A stretch of DNA of 64,000 bases from Leptospira sp. GIMC2001. Lineage in GTDB: Bacteria; Spirochaetota; Leptospiria; Leptospirales; Leptospiraceae. Made by a program: the position numbers and the translations under genes. The notes under the pieces were generated by a model. It was not told the DNA's origin. It made no database searches and saw only the letters and a program-made list of their open reading frames with translations. How positions within the stretch are numbered: the stretch's first letter is position 1; each line of letters opens with the position of its first letter. Positions 1-7,697 of this stretch are shown here, one piece after another. Location of the stretch: assembly GCF_028462125.1 (NCBI RefSeq), contig NZ_CP115469.1:1-64000 (forward strand), given 5' to 3'.

Positions 1-717
1 ATGATAATTTCAGTCGCTTCACTTAAAGGTGGTGTCGGTAAAACTACTATTTCAACATTTCTAGCTCAAGCATTTGCAGCCCGCGGTTTTTCAGTTCAAT
101 TAATTGACCTTGATCATAACAATAATCTTACAGATTTTTTCCTAAGAGAAATCGATTCAAACGAATTGGAAAGCAGAAGCATTTTTAAAGTTTTACAAGG
201 CTACTTGAGTATAGAAGCCGCAAATTTTACACTTCCTTCGGGAATCAAAATTGTTCCGGCCACTCCAACGCTTTCAAATTTAGATTCAACACTTGGAAGT
301 GATCCTGGTTTAACTTTTAGGTTCAGAGAAGATTTAAGATCATTAGAATCTGATATTATTATTATTGATATCCACAATGCAAAACACTTGGGATTGTATT
401 TAGCTCTCTATGCAAGCGACATTGTTCTTTCTCCATTCACTCTAAATCGATGGACATACCAAGGTTCCATCGACATCCAAACCGAAGTTGAAAAAGCTTC
501 CAAAACAATAAAAGAAAAAATACAATTCATTGGTGTGAGATCAAATCTTACTGATAAAAAATCTCTTGAACTCGATAACGTTACAGATTTGAAAATTGCA
601 AAAACAACAATCCATAGGTCCGAAGCCATCGAGACAGCTAGCTCTATCGCAGAATTTTTGAATCCAAATACAAAGGCTTTCAAGGAATTCCTTTCTCTGT
701 CCGAGGAAATATTTTGA
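1..717 (+). CDS. parA: ParA-family partition ATPase
   Basis: A 238-residue ParA/Soj-type ATPase expected to segregate the extrachromosomal prophage by binding DNA non-specifically and being stimulated by a ParB partner. The deviant Walker A motif KGGVGKTT is at residues 9-16, and a Walker B-like IIIID stretch lies near residue 119. The length is typical of small plasmid ParAs without an N-terminal HTH. It begins at the first base of the window, so its promoter cannot be seen. The next gene starts inside its stop codon. The family call is firm; the partition role is from family knowledge. Confidence 0.93.
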   Translation: MIISVASLKGGVGKTTISTFLAQAFAARGFSVQLIDLDHNNNLTDFFLREIDSNELESRSIFKVLQGYLSIEAANFTLPSGIKIVPATPTLSNLDSTLGSDPGLTFRFREDLRSLESDIIIIDIHNAKHLGLYLALYASDIVLSPFTLNRWTYQGSIDIQTEVEKASKTIKEKIQFIGVRSNLTDKKSLELDNVTDLKIAKTTIHRSEAIETASSIAEFLNPNTKAFKEFLSLSEEIF

Positions 718-1247
718 GTAAAAAAGATAAACGACTTCAAGCCTTATCCGGAATACGGCCAGGAGCTGAATCAGATATAAACAAAATTGTTGAGAAAGAT
801 ATTGATCCAGATATCAGTAAGGCAATAGCTTTACATGAATCAATCGCCATCAATTTAAAAAATGCTGTGAGAACCGCGATTAGTTTAGGTGAACTTCTGG
901 CCGGTAAAAAATCCAACTTACCTCATGGGCAATTCACAAATTGGGTTGAGACCAATCTTCCATTCACTATGCGAACAGCGCAGAGATACATGAGTCTCTA
1001 TGATTTTCGTGAGAAGTTAAATACGACAGGATTGTCGCTTTTGGAAGATGCTTATAAATACATAGCTGACCAAAAAGAGCAAAAAGAGCTTCCAGGAGAA
1101 AGCCCAAAATTACTTTACCAGCGTTGGAAAATGGGTGGATCTATTTCAAAAAAGGAAAGAGAAATAGTTAAAGATTTACTTGAGACAAACTACCATAGCA
1201 CGCAAAAGAAATTGGAAAAGATAAAATCCGAATTAGATTCATTGTGA
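714..1247 (+). CDS. DUF3102-like protein, possible partition partner
   Basis: A 177-residue protein starting at TTG that overlaps the parA stop by 4 nt, so it is probably translationally coupled to it. Residues about 38-110 match the DUF3102 pattern seen in phage and plasmid proteins: an LHESI helix, then LGELLAGKK, W-E-T-N-L-PF and TAQRYM, which looks like a DNA-binding HTH. The C-terminus is charged and helical. Its position suggests a DNA-binding partner of ParA, although a separate ParB-like protein lies at 2217-3065. Function is inferred from position. Confidence 0.75.
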   Translation: MSKKDKRLQALSGIRPGAESDINKIVEKDIDPDISKAIALHESIAINLKNAVRTAISLGELLAGKKSNLPHGQFTNWVETNLPFTMRTAQRYMSLYDFREKLNTTGLSLLEDAYKYIADQKEQKELPGESPKLLYQRWKMGGSISKKEREIVKDLLETNYHSTQKKLEKIKSELDSL

Positions 1248-1279
1248 TTAAAAATTATTCAGAATAAATTAAAAAAGTC

Positions 1280-1307
1280 TTGTACTGAATTTCGAAAATC
1301 GTATATT
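1280..1307 (+). promoter_or_regulatory. sigma70-like promoter, rep leader P1
   Basis: TTGTAC at 1280-1285 and TATATT at 1302-1307, separated by 16 bp. Transcripts would run through the hairpin at 1349-1378 into rep. Assigned by consensus only. Confidence 0.4.
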
Positions 1308-1348
1308 GGAAAAAGATCATCTGATCTGACTCGTTTAGTCTTAAGCTC

Positions 1349-1378
1349 GAACCGTGGGGACTGCAAGCCTCACGGTTC
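1349..1378 (+). promoter_or_regulatory. strong hairpin in rep leader
   Basis: GAACCGTGGGG pairs with CCTCACGGTTC: 11 pairs, one of them G-T, around an 8-nt loop. No T-tract follows on either side, so it is not a classic terminator. It may be a regulatory RNA element or a protein-binding site. Confidence 0.55.
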
Positions 1379-1407
1379 AAATTCCCCCAAAGAGACATAA
1401 TTAAAGA

Positions 1408-1437
1408 TTGACTTTTTTTAAGCCATATTGATATGGT
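1408..1437 (+). promoter_or_regulatory. sigma70-like promoter, rep leader P2, with palindrome
   Basis: TTGACT at 1408-1413 and TATGGT at 1432-1437, with an 18 bp spacer. The perfect palindrome GTACGTAC (1436-1443) overlaps the downstream edge of the -10, where a repressor could act. Confidence 0.45.
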
Positions 1438-1580
1438 ACGTACGTTCGTAAGGAGACATAACTCCTTAGGCCTCTTGCAGGGTTAAGAACAACGACTAAA
1501 CGAGGAACAAAAATTCCTCATTAATACAAAATCTCTATCAGTAGGGTAGGGAACCTATGTTCGGACGGAAAAATTTGAGA

Positions 1581-1616
1581 ATACTCCGCTCCCTGTTCGA
1601 ACTATATCCGGAGTAT
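1581..1616 (+). promoter_or_regulatory. inverted repeat abutting the rep ribosome-binding site
   Basis: ATACTCCG (1581-1588) and CGGAGTAT (1609-1616) are perfect 8-bp complements 20 nt apart. The right arm ends one base before GAGGG, the likely Shine-Dalgarno of the gene at 1625. Folding could therefore affect initiation of rep. Confidence 0.5.
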
Positions 1617-1624
1617 GAGGGAAT

Positions 1625-2185
1625 ATGAGAACAGGAATTTGGATCCCTGAATGGGTGAACGAGTTAGGACTCACGGGAAATGCGAAGCAGCTTTATGCGG
1701 AAATTGTTTCGCTTCATTTTGCCAGTGGATGCTTTGCATCTAATGAACATTTTGCGAAAGTCCTTGGTCTCAAGGCAGATACAATATCTAGAATGATATC
1801 TTCGCTTAAGAAAAAGGGACTGGTAGTTCAGTCATCATTCGATGGGAGAAGAAGGACTTTGATGCCTCTGAGAATCGGAGCTTCATCCATTGCAGAACCG
1901 GAAGTCAATCAGACTCAGACACGGACAAACGTCCAAGAGAGGGTAGGGAAAGAACCCAAACCTGAATTGGAAATTCCGTCGTCTCCTGTACATATATTAA
2001 AGGTACAAAAAAAGGAAAACAAATTTAGACCAAGTAACTCGAATATTAGTGAATGGGAATCATTCCTTTTATTCGCCAAGAGACTTTCGAGTTCTACTGG
2101 GAGCAGGATTGGGAACTACACGAAACCTGAGGATCTTCCACCTGATCTGAGAGTCTACTACGATCGGTTCCAAATTGCAGCTTGA
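1625..2185 (+). CDS. rep: winged-helix replication initiator candidate
   Basis: 186 residues. The N-terminal about 85 residues look like a winged-helix DNA-binding domain: a helix ending in AKQLYAEIVSL, then FAKVLGLKADTISRMISSL as the recognition HTH, then KKGLVV as the wing. This is the layout of plasmid Rep and DnaD-like initiators. The C-terminal half is polar and unrecognised. It lies between the ParA pair and ParB behind a structured leader, as a rep gene would. A simple transcriptional regulator is the alternative. A paralogous fold is at 55247-55720. Confidence 0.6.
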   Translation: MRTGIWIPEWVNELGLTGNAKQLYAEIVSLHFASGCFASNEHFAKVLGLKADTISRMISSLKKKGLVVQSSFDGRRRTLMPLRIGASSIAEPEVNQTQTRTNVQERVGKEPKPELEIPSSPVHILKVQKKENKFRPSNSNISEWESFLLFAKRLSSSTGSRIGNYTKPEDLPPDLRVYYDRFQIAA

Positions 2186-2216
2186 CTAGGAAAATACAGA
2201 GGAGAATTGTCACAAG

Positions 2217-3065
2217 ATGAAGATCGAATACAGCCCCGTTAAGAATATCCGAATTGATGACCTAGTAGTACACAAAGACAACTTTGTACGCGAAGTTGAT
2301 AGAGAAAGTCAAAAGGTTTTTGAGGAAGCAATAGCAGAGCAGGGAGTCGAAGTTCCGATCCTATTGTCTAAGGAAAAAAATTCTCAAGGCAAATACGAAA
2401 TTCTAAATGGATCCAGAAGATTCAGAGCCGCTAAAAAAGCAGGTCACAAAACTATAATCGCAAAGCATGTTATGTCCGAGATGGACGAAAAAACCAGAGC
2501 TCATGTGATGATCAAAGAGAACGGTTTTGCCAAGGACTACTCTCCAGAAAACAGAAAGCGAGTTATTCAAATTTGGTTTACGAAGGACGAAATTCTTTCA
2601 GTAGATAGAGGTGGAGCATACGGAAATCAATACACTTCTAGAAGAGAATTCAAGATCTCAGCCAGAAAGAAGATCATGGATCTATTCGGTTGGCCTCTTG
2701 CAACCGTGAACCGCGACCTAAAAGAACTCAGAGACGAGTTAAAAGCTCAAGACAAAAAACCGATCACCGAACTCCCTGAGCTCCTGGAAGGCGAAGTAAT
2801 ATACTTCAACAACAGAGTTCTCGAATGGTACGAATCAGAAAAGCAGATCGAGAAAATCAAAGCCGATGCAAGAAAAGCAATGGATGATTATAACGCGCGG
2901 ATAACAAAAGTTAAATCAAAGCTAGGCACCTTTAAGCGAGATTTCACGAAGGTAGGTGGATTCGAGAATTATTTGGCTCTAGCAATCAAGAAAGATCCAG
3001 CAATCAAAGGCAACAAAGAGTTAAAGAAATATATTGAGACCAAGGTGCTAAAAGGAAAAGAGTAG
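2217..3065 (+). CDS. parB: ParB-family partition protein
   Basis: 282 residues with the ParB N-terminal nuclease-like fold. The first strands (residues about 9-30) lead to ILLSKE, and the ParB box reads LNGSRRFRAAKKAGHKTI near residues 62-80. A central HTH region precedes a charged helical C-terminus. GGAG at 2201-2204 is an acceptable Shine-Dalgarno. It is expected to bind a centromere and stimulate ParA. Unusually, it is separated from parA by the DUF3102-like gene, the leader and rep. Confidence 0.85.
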   Translation: MKIEYSPVKNIRIDDLVVHKDNFVREVDRESQKVFEEAIAEQGVEVPILLSKEKNSQGKYEILNGSRRFRAAKKAGHKTIIAKHVMSEMDEKTRAHVMIKENGFAKDYSPENRKRVIQIWFTKDEILSVDRGGAYGNQYTSRREFKISARKKIMDLFGWPLATVNRDLKELRDELKAQDKKPITELPELLEGEVIYFNNRVLEWYESEKQIEKIKADARKAMDDYNARITKVKSKLGTFKRDFTKVGGFENYLALAIKKDPAIKGNKELKKYIETKVLKGKE

Positions 3066-3106
3066 AGAGGGTTCAATTAAACATTGAATCTTAGAGAAGA
3101 TCGTAA

Positions 3107-4075
3107 ATGAAGATGAATTTATTTGATAGTTTATCGGAAATAAACGATATTGGAAATAAACACTCTGATAAAATTGAAGTCCGACCAGGTCGCTATAGTC
3201 CAGCTTTTTGGATCAATCTTCTATGCATTAAAGACAAAACCAATAAAGACATTGTTTTAAATTCTTCTGCATTAAGAACTTTTGCAAATACGATCGGATT
3301 TACTGATATTGCAGATCCCTCGAAGTCAGTTAAGATTAATAGATGGAATCGGAATCGCACATATACCTTAATTCAAAAAATTGAATTCAAAATTGATAAT
3401 GTTGATGAAGCCAACACAGGAATCATCTCCTGTCTGAAAAATTCAGCATCCAATTTGGATCGATTGATCAATGATATGAATGACTATAATATAAAAAAAA
3501 CGATTGGTGAATTGCATGATAATGTAAAAAGCCACAGCCAATCTTTTGGATACTCAATGGCTCAGTTTTCGGAGAACCAATTTGAATTTTCAATTGCCGA
3601 CACAGGTATCGGATTTCTAAATGAGCTTAAGTCAAGATCAATTGATGTAGTATCCCACAATGAAGCGATTGAATGGTGTTTGCAGAAAAACAATTCCACC
3701 AAAAAAGTCGAAGATGATTTTTCTCAGTCAATTCCAGAAGATGCAATACAAAATCCGTTCGGGAAAGTCCCGACCCATTTTAGGAGTAATGGGAATCATC
3801 ATCAAGGCCTTGGTTTGCATATTTTAAAGGAATTCGCTAGAATTAATAACGGAACCCTAGAAATAAGCTCAGGTGGAGGATTTTATTGTCTTGACTCCGA
3901 TGGAAAAGAGAATTATTCGAAAATTGACCAGAAAAACAGCGGTGTTTCAATAACGCTCAAGCTAAATTTGTCCGACATTCGTAGTAAAGTAAATGAATCG
4001 ACAGAAAAACGAGAAATTTTAGAGTCTATAAATTGGGAGCTGGCAGACGATGAATCAGAAAATTATCAATTTTGA
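3107..4075 (+). CDS. GHKL-type ATP-binding protein (anti-sigma/histidine-kinase fold)
   Basis: 322 residues with the Bergerat ATP-binding fold in the C-terminal two thirds: N box GELHDNVKSHS, G1 box IADTGIGF and G2 box GLGLHILKEFARINNGTLEI. There is no H-box, transmembrane segment or receiver domain, so it is not a sensor kinase. The N-terminal about 110 residues are unrecognised. It overlaps the next gene by 26 nt; that gene encodes a STAS-like protein. The pair recalls SpoIIAB/SpoIIAA partner switches, which is an inference. The ATP-binding call is firm. Confidence 0.8.
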   Translation: MKMNLFDSLSEINDIGNKHSDKIEVRPGRYSPAFWINLLCIKDKTNKDIVLNSSALRTFANTIGFTDIADPSKSVKINRWNRNRTYTLIQKIEFKIDNVDEANTGIISCLKNSASNLDRLINDMNDYNIKKTIGELHDNVKSHSQSFGYSMAQFSENQFEFSIADTGIGFLNELKSRSIDVVSHNEAIEWCLQKNNSTKKVEDDFSQSIPEDAIQNPFGKVPTHFRSNGNHHQGLGLHILKEFARINNGTLEISSGGGFYCLDSDGKENYSKIDQKNSGVSITLKLNLSDIRSKVNESTEKREILESINWELADDESENYQF

Positions 4076-4352
4076 CCATTCATATTTATCTTCTAGGAAC
4101 GCTGCTTCCATTCTAAGGCGCAACGTGGAAGAAGAAATAGGTAGAGGAAATAGAGTACTTTTCGATCTATCTGGAGTTGAGTCAATTTCACCTTCTTACT
4201 GTGATGAACTGTTTGCAATTCTCGCTCAAAATATTGGAGAAAACTCTTTTGCACGTCATGTGGCTTTTGTAACTCCAAAAAGACATTTGATCGAATCTAT
4301 TTCCGTAGCAATTGTAGAGCGATTGCCCGGAAAAAGTTTACAGACAGCTTAA
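4050..4352 (+). CDS. STAS-like DUF4325 protein
   Basis: 100 residues. The pattern FDLSGVESISPSYCDELF near residues 37-54 matches the STAS-like DUF4325 family, in which a strand, serine-containing loop and helix resemble anti-anti-sigma factors. It starts 26 nt inside the GHKL ATPase gene, so the two are made together and probably interact. The target of such a switch in this phage is unknown. Confidence 0.75.
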   Translation: MNQKIINFDHSYLSSRNAASILRRNVEEEIGRGNRVLFDLSGVESISPSYCDELFAILAQNIGENSFARHVAFVTPKRHLIESISVAIVERLPGKSLQTA

Positions 4353-4423
4353 ATTTCTTTCATCTAATTTAATCCGCGGATATCGGGAAAAGAGTATCAT
4401 TTGTTTTTCAGATTAACAGCCAA

Positions 4424-5296
4424 ATGCCTTTAGACGGAACTTTTCAGAGTGTAATTAAAGACAGACTAAAACACCCATTCTTGGGACCGTTAACTGTTTC
4501 TTTTTTTACAATCAATTTTGATGTTTTCTATTTACTCTTCATGAACTCCATATCCAAAATGAATGCTTATGGAGCATTGAAATTATTTAAAGGTAGCTTG
4601 TTAATGAATTGTTACTATAGATTAACAATCCCATTGTCAATCGCTATTATATCACTTCTGCTCGCACCTGCTTTCAATGCAATTTACCTTATCTTCCTTC
4701 AGGGCGTTGACTCGTGGAAGACCAATAGGATTCACAAGGCAAAAAGAATCGATAAGGATTTTCTAATCGAGGACCTTGAAGGTGAAAACGGACAACTAAA
4801 TAGCAGCAAAAAAAAGATTATTGAAAACTCAAAGAATTTGATAAATAAATTACTAGAGATAAAAAATGCTGAAATGGATTTAAAACTTGGATATTCCTCA
4901 AATTCTCTGGGAGTCGGTTCAATAGTAACAATTTCTAAAGCAGGTAAATTTGTATTAATAACTCAGGAAAATCTTACTCGCAAAGTAGCAGTCGTTTTAT
5001 GGAGTCAAATGGGTTATTCACTAATAAATTTTAAAAATCTACAAGTAATTCTTCAGGAAGGCTCATCATATGATTCTTTTGATCCACACGATGGATCTAA
5101 GAGAGGTTATTTAGATCCGCAGAATGGTCAAATTTACATAATGGAAACTGGCGTACATGAATCGCTTGTGGATATAGGTTACTTTTCTTATAATCCAAAT
5201 TCTGGAAAATATTTTTATAAGTCTCCGAGTTTAATAAATGAATTAGTAAAAGATCACTTATTGGAAGTTGAATTGGATAAAATGTTAAATACATAA
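4424..5296 (+). CDS. membrane protein of the GHKL/STAS cassette
   Basis: 290 residues, no recognised family. Two hydrophobic segments lie near residues 22-42 (VSFFTINFDVFYLLFMN) and 66-90 (TIPLSIAIISLLLAPAFNAIYLIFL). A basic helix and a soluble C-terminal domain of about 190 residues follow. The gap from the STAS-like gene is 71 bp with no clear Shine-Dalgarno. A perfect hairpin follows at 5329-5370. Position suggests the effector or anchor of the cassette, for example in exclusion or lysogenic conversion; no direct evidence. Confidence 0.6.
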   Translation: MPLDGTFQSVIKDRLKHPFLGPLTVSFFTINFDVFYLLFMNSISKMNAYGALKLFKGSLLMNCYYRLTIPLSIAIISLLLAPAFNAIYLIFLQGVDSWKTNRIHKAKRIDKDFLIEDLEGENGQLNSSKKKIIENSKNLINKLLEIKNAEMDLKLGYSSNSLGVGSIVTISKAGKFVLITQENLTRKVAVVLWSQMGYSLINFKNLQVILQEGSSYDSFDPHDGSKRGYLDPQNGQIYIMETGVHESLVDIGYFSYNPNSGKYFYKSPSLINELVKDHLLEVELDKMLNT

Positions 5297-5328
5297 ACTT
5301 GTTTAATTGCCTCTCTAGACATTTAATT

Positions 5329-5370
5329 TATCCAAAGTAAAATAAGGAATTCTATATTTTACTTTGGATA
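5329..5370. terminator. bidirectional hairpin between convergent genes
   Basis: TATCCAAAGTAAAATA (5329-5344) and its exact complement (5355-5370) make a perfect 16-bp stem around a 10-nt loop. It lies between the plus-strand membrane-protein gene and the end of the minus-strand small-gene operon. Its T- and A-rich arms could serve termination in both directions. No long T-tract follows on the plus strand. Confidence 0.55.
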
Positions 5371-5473
5371 GGGTAAAGTAACATAAGAATTCGGATCATC
5401 GGGGAAATGGCTCCTGTCTATCTCGATCCTCATTCGGTGGACTAAATGAACGGAAAGCGTGATTGTTGAGATC

Positions 5474-5701
5474 TCATAGGATAAAGCTCCCGATGACAAC
5501 ATCATCCAGAGACACGTCAACTTTTCCTTTTTCTATTCTCGTGAGAATTCTATGGTTATATGCCGATCGATTCTTATCGGTAATTCCTTTACGTGCTAGA
5601 ATCCTTTCGAGACTCCAGACAAAGGATAGTCCTGTTGAGCCAGATAGGTTCATCTCCCACACCTGCATTGAACTTGAGTTGGATCTGGGCAACCGCAACA
5701 T
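5474..5701 (-). CDS. possible degenerate XRE-like small protein
   Basis: 75 codons at the distal end of the minus-strand small-gene operon, overlapping the preceding gene by 52 nt in another frame. The stretch ARKGIT followed by TRIEKGKVDVSLDDVV looks like helix 1 and the helix 3/4 region of a Cro/CI HTH. However, the segment between is about three residues shorter than usual and the protein ends abruptly. It may be a decayed repressor, a very short regulator, or chance. Confidence 0.35.
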   Translation of the reverse strand: MLRLPRSNSSSMQVWEMNLSGSTGLSFVWSLERILARKGITDKNRSAYNHRILTRIEKGKVDVSLDDVVIGSFIL

Positions 5702-5886
5702 CCACCAGATAAATCAAATCTTAAACAACATGTTGGCTCAACAATCCAGCCTTGATCTCCGCATTCAGAGCATGTTTCCCAAAACTGTCCATCGGTTGCC
5801 ATTAGATTCGAATCGAAGATTGCGTTTACTTTTGCTTTTAACGCAGGTGAATCATTTATATTTGGAGTTAGATCAATCTTTTCCAT
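5650..5886 (-). CDS. small cysteine-rich zinc-ribbon-like protein
   Basis: 78 residues. The C-terminal half carries eight or more cysteines in CxxC-type pairs (CSECG, CC, CCGC, CRCG), suggesting one or two structural zinc sites. The start codon directly follows the stop of the gene at 5887-6075. No family recognised. Confidence 0.5.
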   Translation of the reverse strand: MEKIDLTPNINDSPALKAKVNAIFDSNLMATDGQFWETCSECGDQGWIVEPTCCLRFDLSGGCCGCPDPTQVQCRCGR

Positions 5887-6075
5887 CTAATTAACTCTGG
5901 CTTCTGCTGAATGAATCCTTCTTTTTCTCAAAACCACTCTTAACTGGTATTCCTTTATCAGCTTCTCTATATAATCACTTTGAGAAAGCTCCCCTCGATC
6001 TTCTTGAAGAAAATCATAGGACTCACTATCAAGTCGAACTGTGAATTTGTGTATTTTCGTTTTGGGTCGGGACAT
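5887..6075 (-). CDS. ribbon-helix-helix-like small DNA-binding protein
   Basis: 62 residues. KFTVRLDSESYDFLQ, then LSQSDYIEKLIKEY, matches the strand plus two helices of CopG/Arc-type repressors. It is a candidate autoregulator of the small-gene operon. It directly abuts the cysteine-rich gene downstream. The fold call rests on pattern only. Confidence 0.55.
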   Translation of the reverse strand: MSRPKTKIHKFTVRLDSESYDFLQEDRGELSQSDYIEKLIKEYQLRVVLRKRRIHSAEARVN

Positions 6076-6092
6076 GATTTATACTTCCAAGC

Positions 6093-6368
6093 CTAGATCA
6101 TTAAATAATCGGCTTCTCGGTCTTTTAAGCGGACAACCCAATTCCATCCTACTTCTTCAGTGAAAGTTTCAGAAATATTATTTTCACCGATAATCTTTTT
6201 AATAGAGGGAAGGGCGTGATCATAGAACTCTTTATCTGATAGAGGATCTTTCATTCCCTGGAACCTAATCTCGAACCTCTCAAGATCCACGGTTATCTTG
6301 AAATTGGGAACGATTCTCCTGATGGATGTTATTCTTAGAACTCTTTTCATTGTCTCTATTTTGTGCAT
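6093..6368 (-). CDS. hypothetical protein
   Basis: 91 residues, no recognised family; basic N-terminus, then an alternating strand pattern. It lies 25 bp after the gene at 6394-6777 in the same operon. A second in-frame ATG at residue 7 is an equally possible start. Confidence 0.55.
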   Translation of the reverse strand: MHKIETMKRVLRITSIRRIVPNFKITVDLERFEIRFQGMKDPLSDKEFYDHALPSIKKIIGENNISETFTEEVGWNWVVRLKDREADYLMI

Positions 6369-6393
6369 GATCTAATTTCCATACTTAAATTAT

Positions 6394-6777
6394 TTATTCT
6401 CGCCATTCCTTTTTTCTCACGGAAAAACACTCTTCACCGAACCCCACAGATCCTATTACCACTTGCTCAAGTTCTTCAGGTTGACACCCGTACTTCGCAA
6501 TGAACGCTGTCAAGATTTCCTCTCGCTGCTCTAAGACCTTTCGGAATTTTTCTTGGGCTAATTCCTGGATTGATTTTTGAATGTTTGGATTGGAGAGATC
6601 GTGAGTCATTCCAACTTCCCATTCTATTGCCTGGTGGGTCATCTTATAGATTGCATCTTGTTCTGTTTTATAGCTTGGTGACTCTAAATAGATCCCACCT
6701 TTGTTGTCGGAATGACGATAGTCCATTCTCCAATACCAAGTGCCATCGTTTGTTTCAATCAATTCAACCCCGTTCAT
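6394..6777 (-). CDS. hypothetical protein
   Basis: 127 residues, unrecognised. The N-terminus (ETNDGTWYWRMDYRH) looks like a small beta sheet; the rest is acidic and helical. The start overlaps the stop of the 55-residue gene upstream as ATGA, which supports real, coupled translation. Confidence 0.6.
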   Translation of the reverse strand: MNGVELIETNDGTWYWRMDYRHSDNKGGIYLESPSYKTEQDAIYKMTHQAIEWEVGMTHDLSNPNIQKSIQELAQEKFRKVLEQREEILTAFIAKYGCQPEELEQVVIGSVGFGEECFSVRKKEWRE

Positions 6778-6941
6778 AGAATTTCCTCGATAGAATCATA
6801 ATTTAAAACTTTTATTTCTTCACCTGATTCTTTTTTAAATATCCAGCAATCGGTGGGCTGTTGTGGCTCATATTCAACCGTAAGATGATGCAATGCTCTT
6901 AAATTAAAATACACATTTACTTTAGATCCAACTTCAATCAT
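6774..6941 (-). CDS. small coupled protein, 55 residues
   Basis: An ATG at 6941 overlaps the stop of the upstream gene (6938) as ATGA, and its own TGA overlaps the ATG of the downstream gene as ATGA. It begins MIEVGSKVNVYFNLRALHH and ends in an acidic stretch. Function is unknown. The double overlap within a tight operon is the evidence that it is real. Confidence 0.65.
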   Translation of the reverse strand: MIEVGSKVNVYFNLRALHHLTVEYEPQQPTDCWIFKKESGEEIKVLNYDSIEEIL

Positions 6942-7249
6942 GTCTTATTCCTTTTTCGTGAGTTTTGAATATGCGTTTTTATTAAAGGGGTCAACCCTGC
7001 CCAAATCTCGATAACATCGCCTTCAATTGGCAACATCACATAATCGCCGTCGATAATAAATCTCTTCGCTATCGCATCTTCCAACGTTTCCAGCTTGCGA
7101 GTTGTCTCTATGTGTGCGAGTCGTTCGGATTCTAGCTTTACTTTCAACCAATCAACATAAAAAGGATTATATATATCGCCTTGATTCGTTTTTTGCACTA
7201 TATAAGTGTTTGGGTTTTCTTTATAGAATTCATTCATAAAGTTATTCAT
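6938..7249 (-). CDS. hypothetical protein, LAHxET family
   Basis: 103 residues. DWLKVKLESERLAHIETTRKL resembles DWLELQLTEEKLAHAETKKRL in the protein at 16370-16663, so the two belong to one phage-encoded family with a short helical, possibly coiled-coil, core. The start overlaps the upstream stop by 4 nt. Function unknown. Confidence 0.65.
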   Translation of the reverse strand: MNNFMNEFYKENPNTYIVQKTNQGDIYNPFYVDWLKVKLESERLAHIETTRKLETLEDAIAKRFIIDGDYVMLPIEGDVIEIWAGLTPLIKTHIQNSRKRNKT

Positions 7250-7524
7250 TCTACTAACTCCTTGAGACTTGCGGTAAAGTCGGATTGCACAATAAATGAT
7301 TTATCCGATAATTCTACTGAATATAAATAGCCGTCCTCTTGCTCCCAAGCCCATCGATCCATCAACTCATCCAAAAATAATCTTTCGTTAGCTGTGCAGG
7401 TTTTTCTTTTACTTAAAATTCCACGCAATACCGCTTTAAATTCTTCTCCATTCCATACCTTAGTATCATGAATGATTGAATTAACTACTTGCAATATTTC
7501 TTCTTCAACTGAATTGTAACTCAC
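7246..7524 (-). CDS. hypothetical protein, first gene of small-gene operon
   Basis: 92 residues, unrecognised, mostly helical and acidic. Start is GTG at 7524 with AAGGAG eight nt upstream, a strong ribosome site. It leads the leftward operon and faces the control region that also serves the terminase genes. Confidence 0.65.
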   Translation of the reverse strand: MSYNSVEEEILQVVNSIIHDTKVWNGEEFKAVLRGILSKRKTCTANERLFLDELMDRWAWEQEDGYLYSVELSDKSFIVQSDFTASLKELVE

Positions 7525-7585
7525 TTCGGGAACTCCTTATGCTCTCGACCATCCACCAATGATCCAGCTGTCTTACTTTATAATT

Positions 7586-7611
7586 GCCTAAATCTCAGGT
7601 GAGACAAAGCC
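7586..7611. repeat. dispersed palindrome copy 1
   Basis: GCCTAAATCTCAGG then TGAGACAAAGCC, with core TCTCA-GG-TGAGA (2-nt centre). It matches the other copies at 13349, 13588, 23539, 55727, 59975 and 62021. This copy sits between the divergent small-gene and terminase operons, a natural operator position. Confidence 0.7.
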
Positions 7612-7634
7612 GTTTCACAATTGATACCATAACG

Positions 7635-7688
7635 CACCGTTTATGCAAGCAAAAAACTACTAATCCATACAAAAATCCGTAAACGGTG
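7635..7688. promoter_or_regulatory. 9-bp inverted repeat upstream of terminase promoter
   Basis: CACCGTTTA (7635-7643) and TAAACGGTG (7680-7688) are perfect complements 36 nt apart. They end 10 bp before the -35-like TTGACT of the terminase promoter. Protein binding to both arms could loop or block that promoter. Confidence 0.5.
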
Positions 7689-7697
7689 GATTCGCGA

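Larger units (their letters stand above)
1248..1624 (+). other. noncoding structured leader upstream of rep
   Basis: No convincing ORF in 377 bp. It holds two promoter-like sequences and at least four inverted repeats: 1349-1378, 1450-1467 (AAGGAG/CTCCTT), 1502-1519 (GAGGAA/TTCCTC) and 1581-1616. Because it separates the ParA pair from a replication-initiator candidate, it is a good place for copy-number control RNA or an origin. I see no iteron array. Confidence 0.6.

Noticed and set aside
1349..1390. tRNA-like GGTTCAAATTCC sequence
   Set aside because: The flanks do not form a T-arm or an acceptor stem, and GGTTC is already the right arm of an 11-pair hairpin.
5463..5894. 143-codon plus-strand ORF opposite the small minus-strand genes
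   Set aside because: Composition looks like an antisense shadow (runs of L, R, S), with no ribosome site. The minus strand gives cysteine-rich and RHH-like proteins in a continuous operon.
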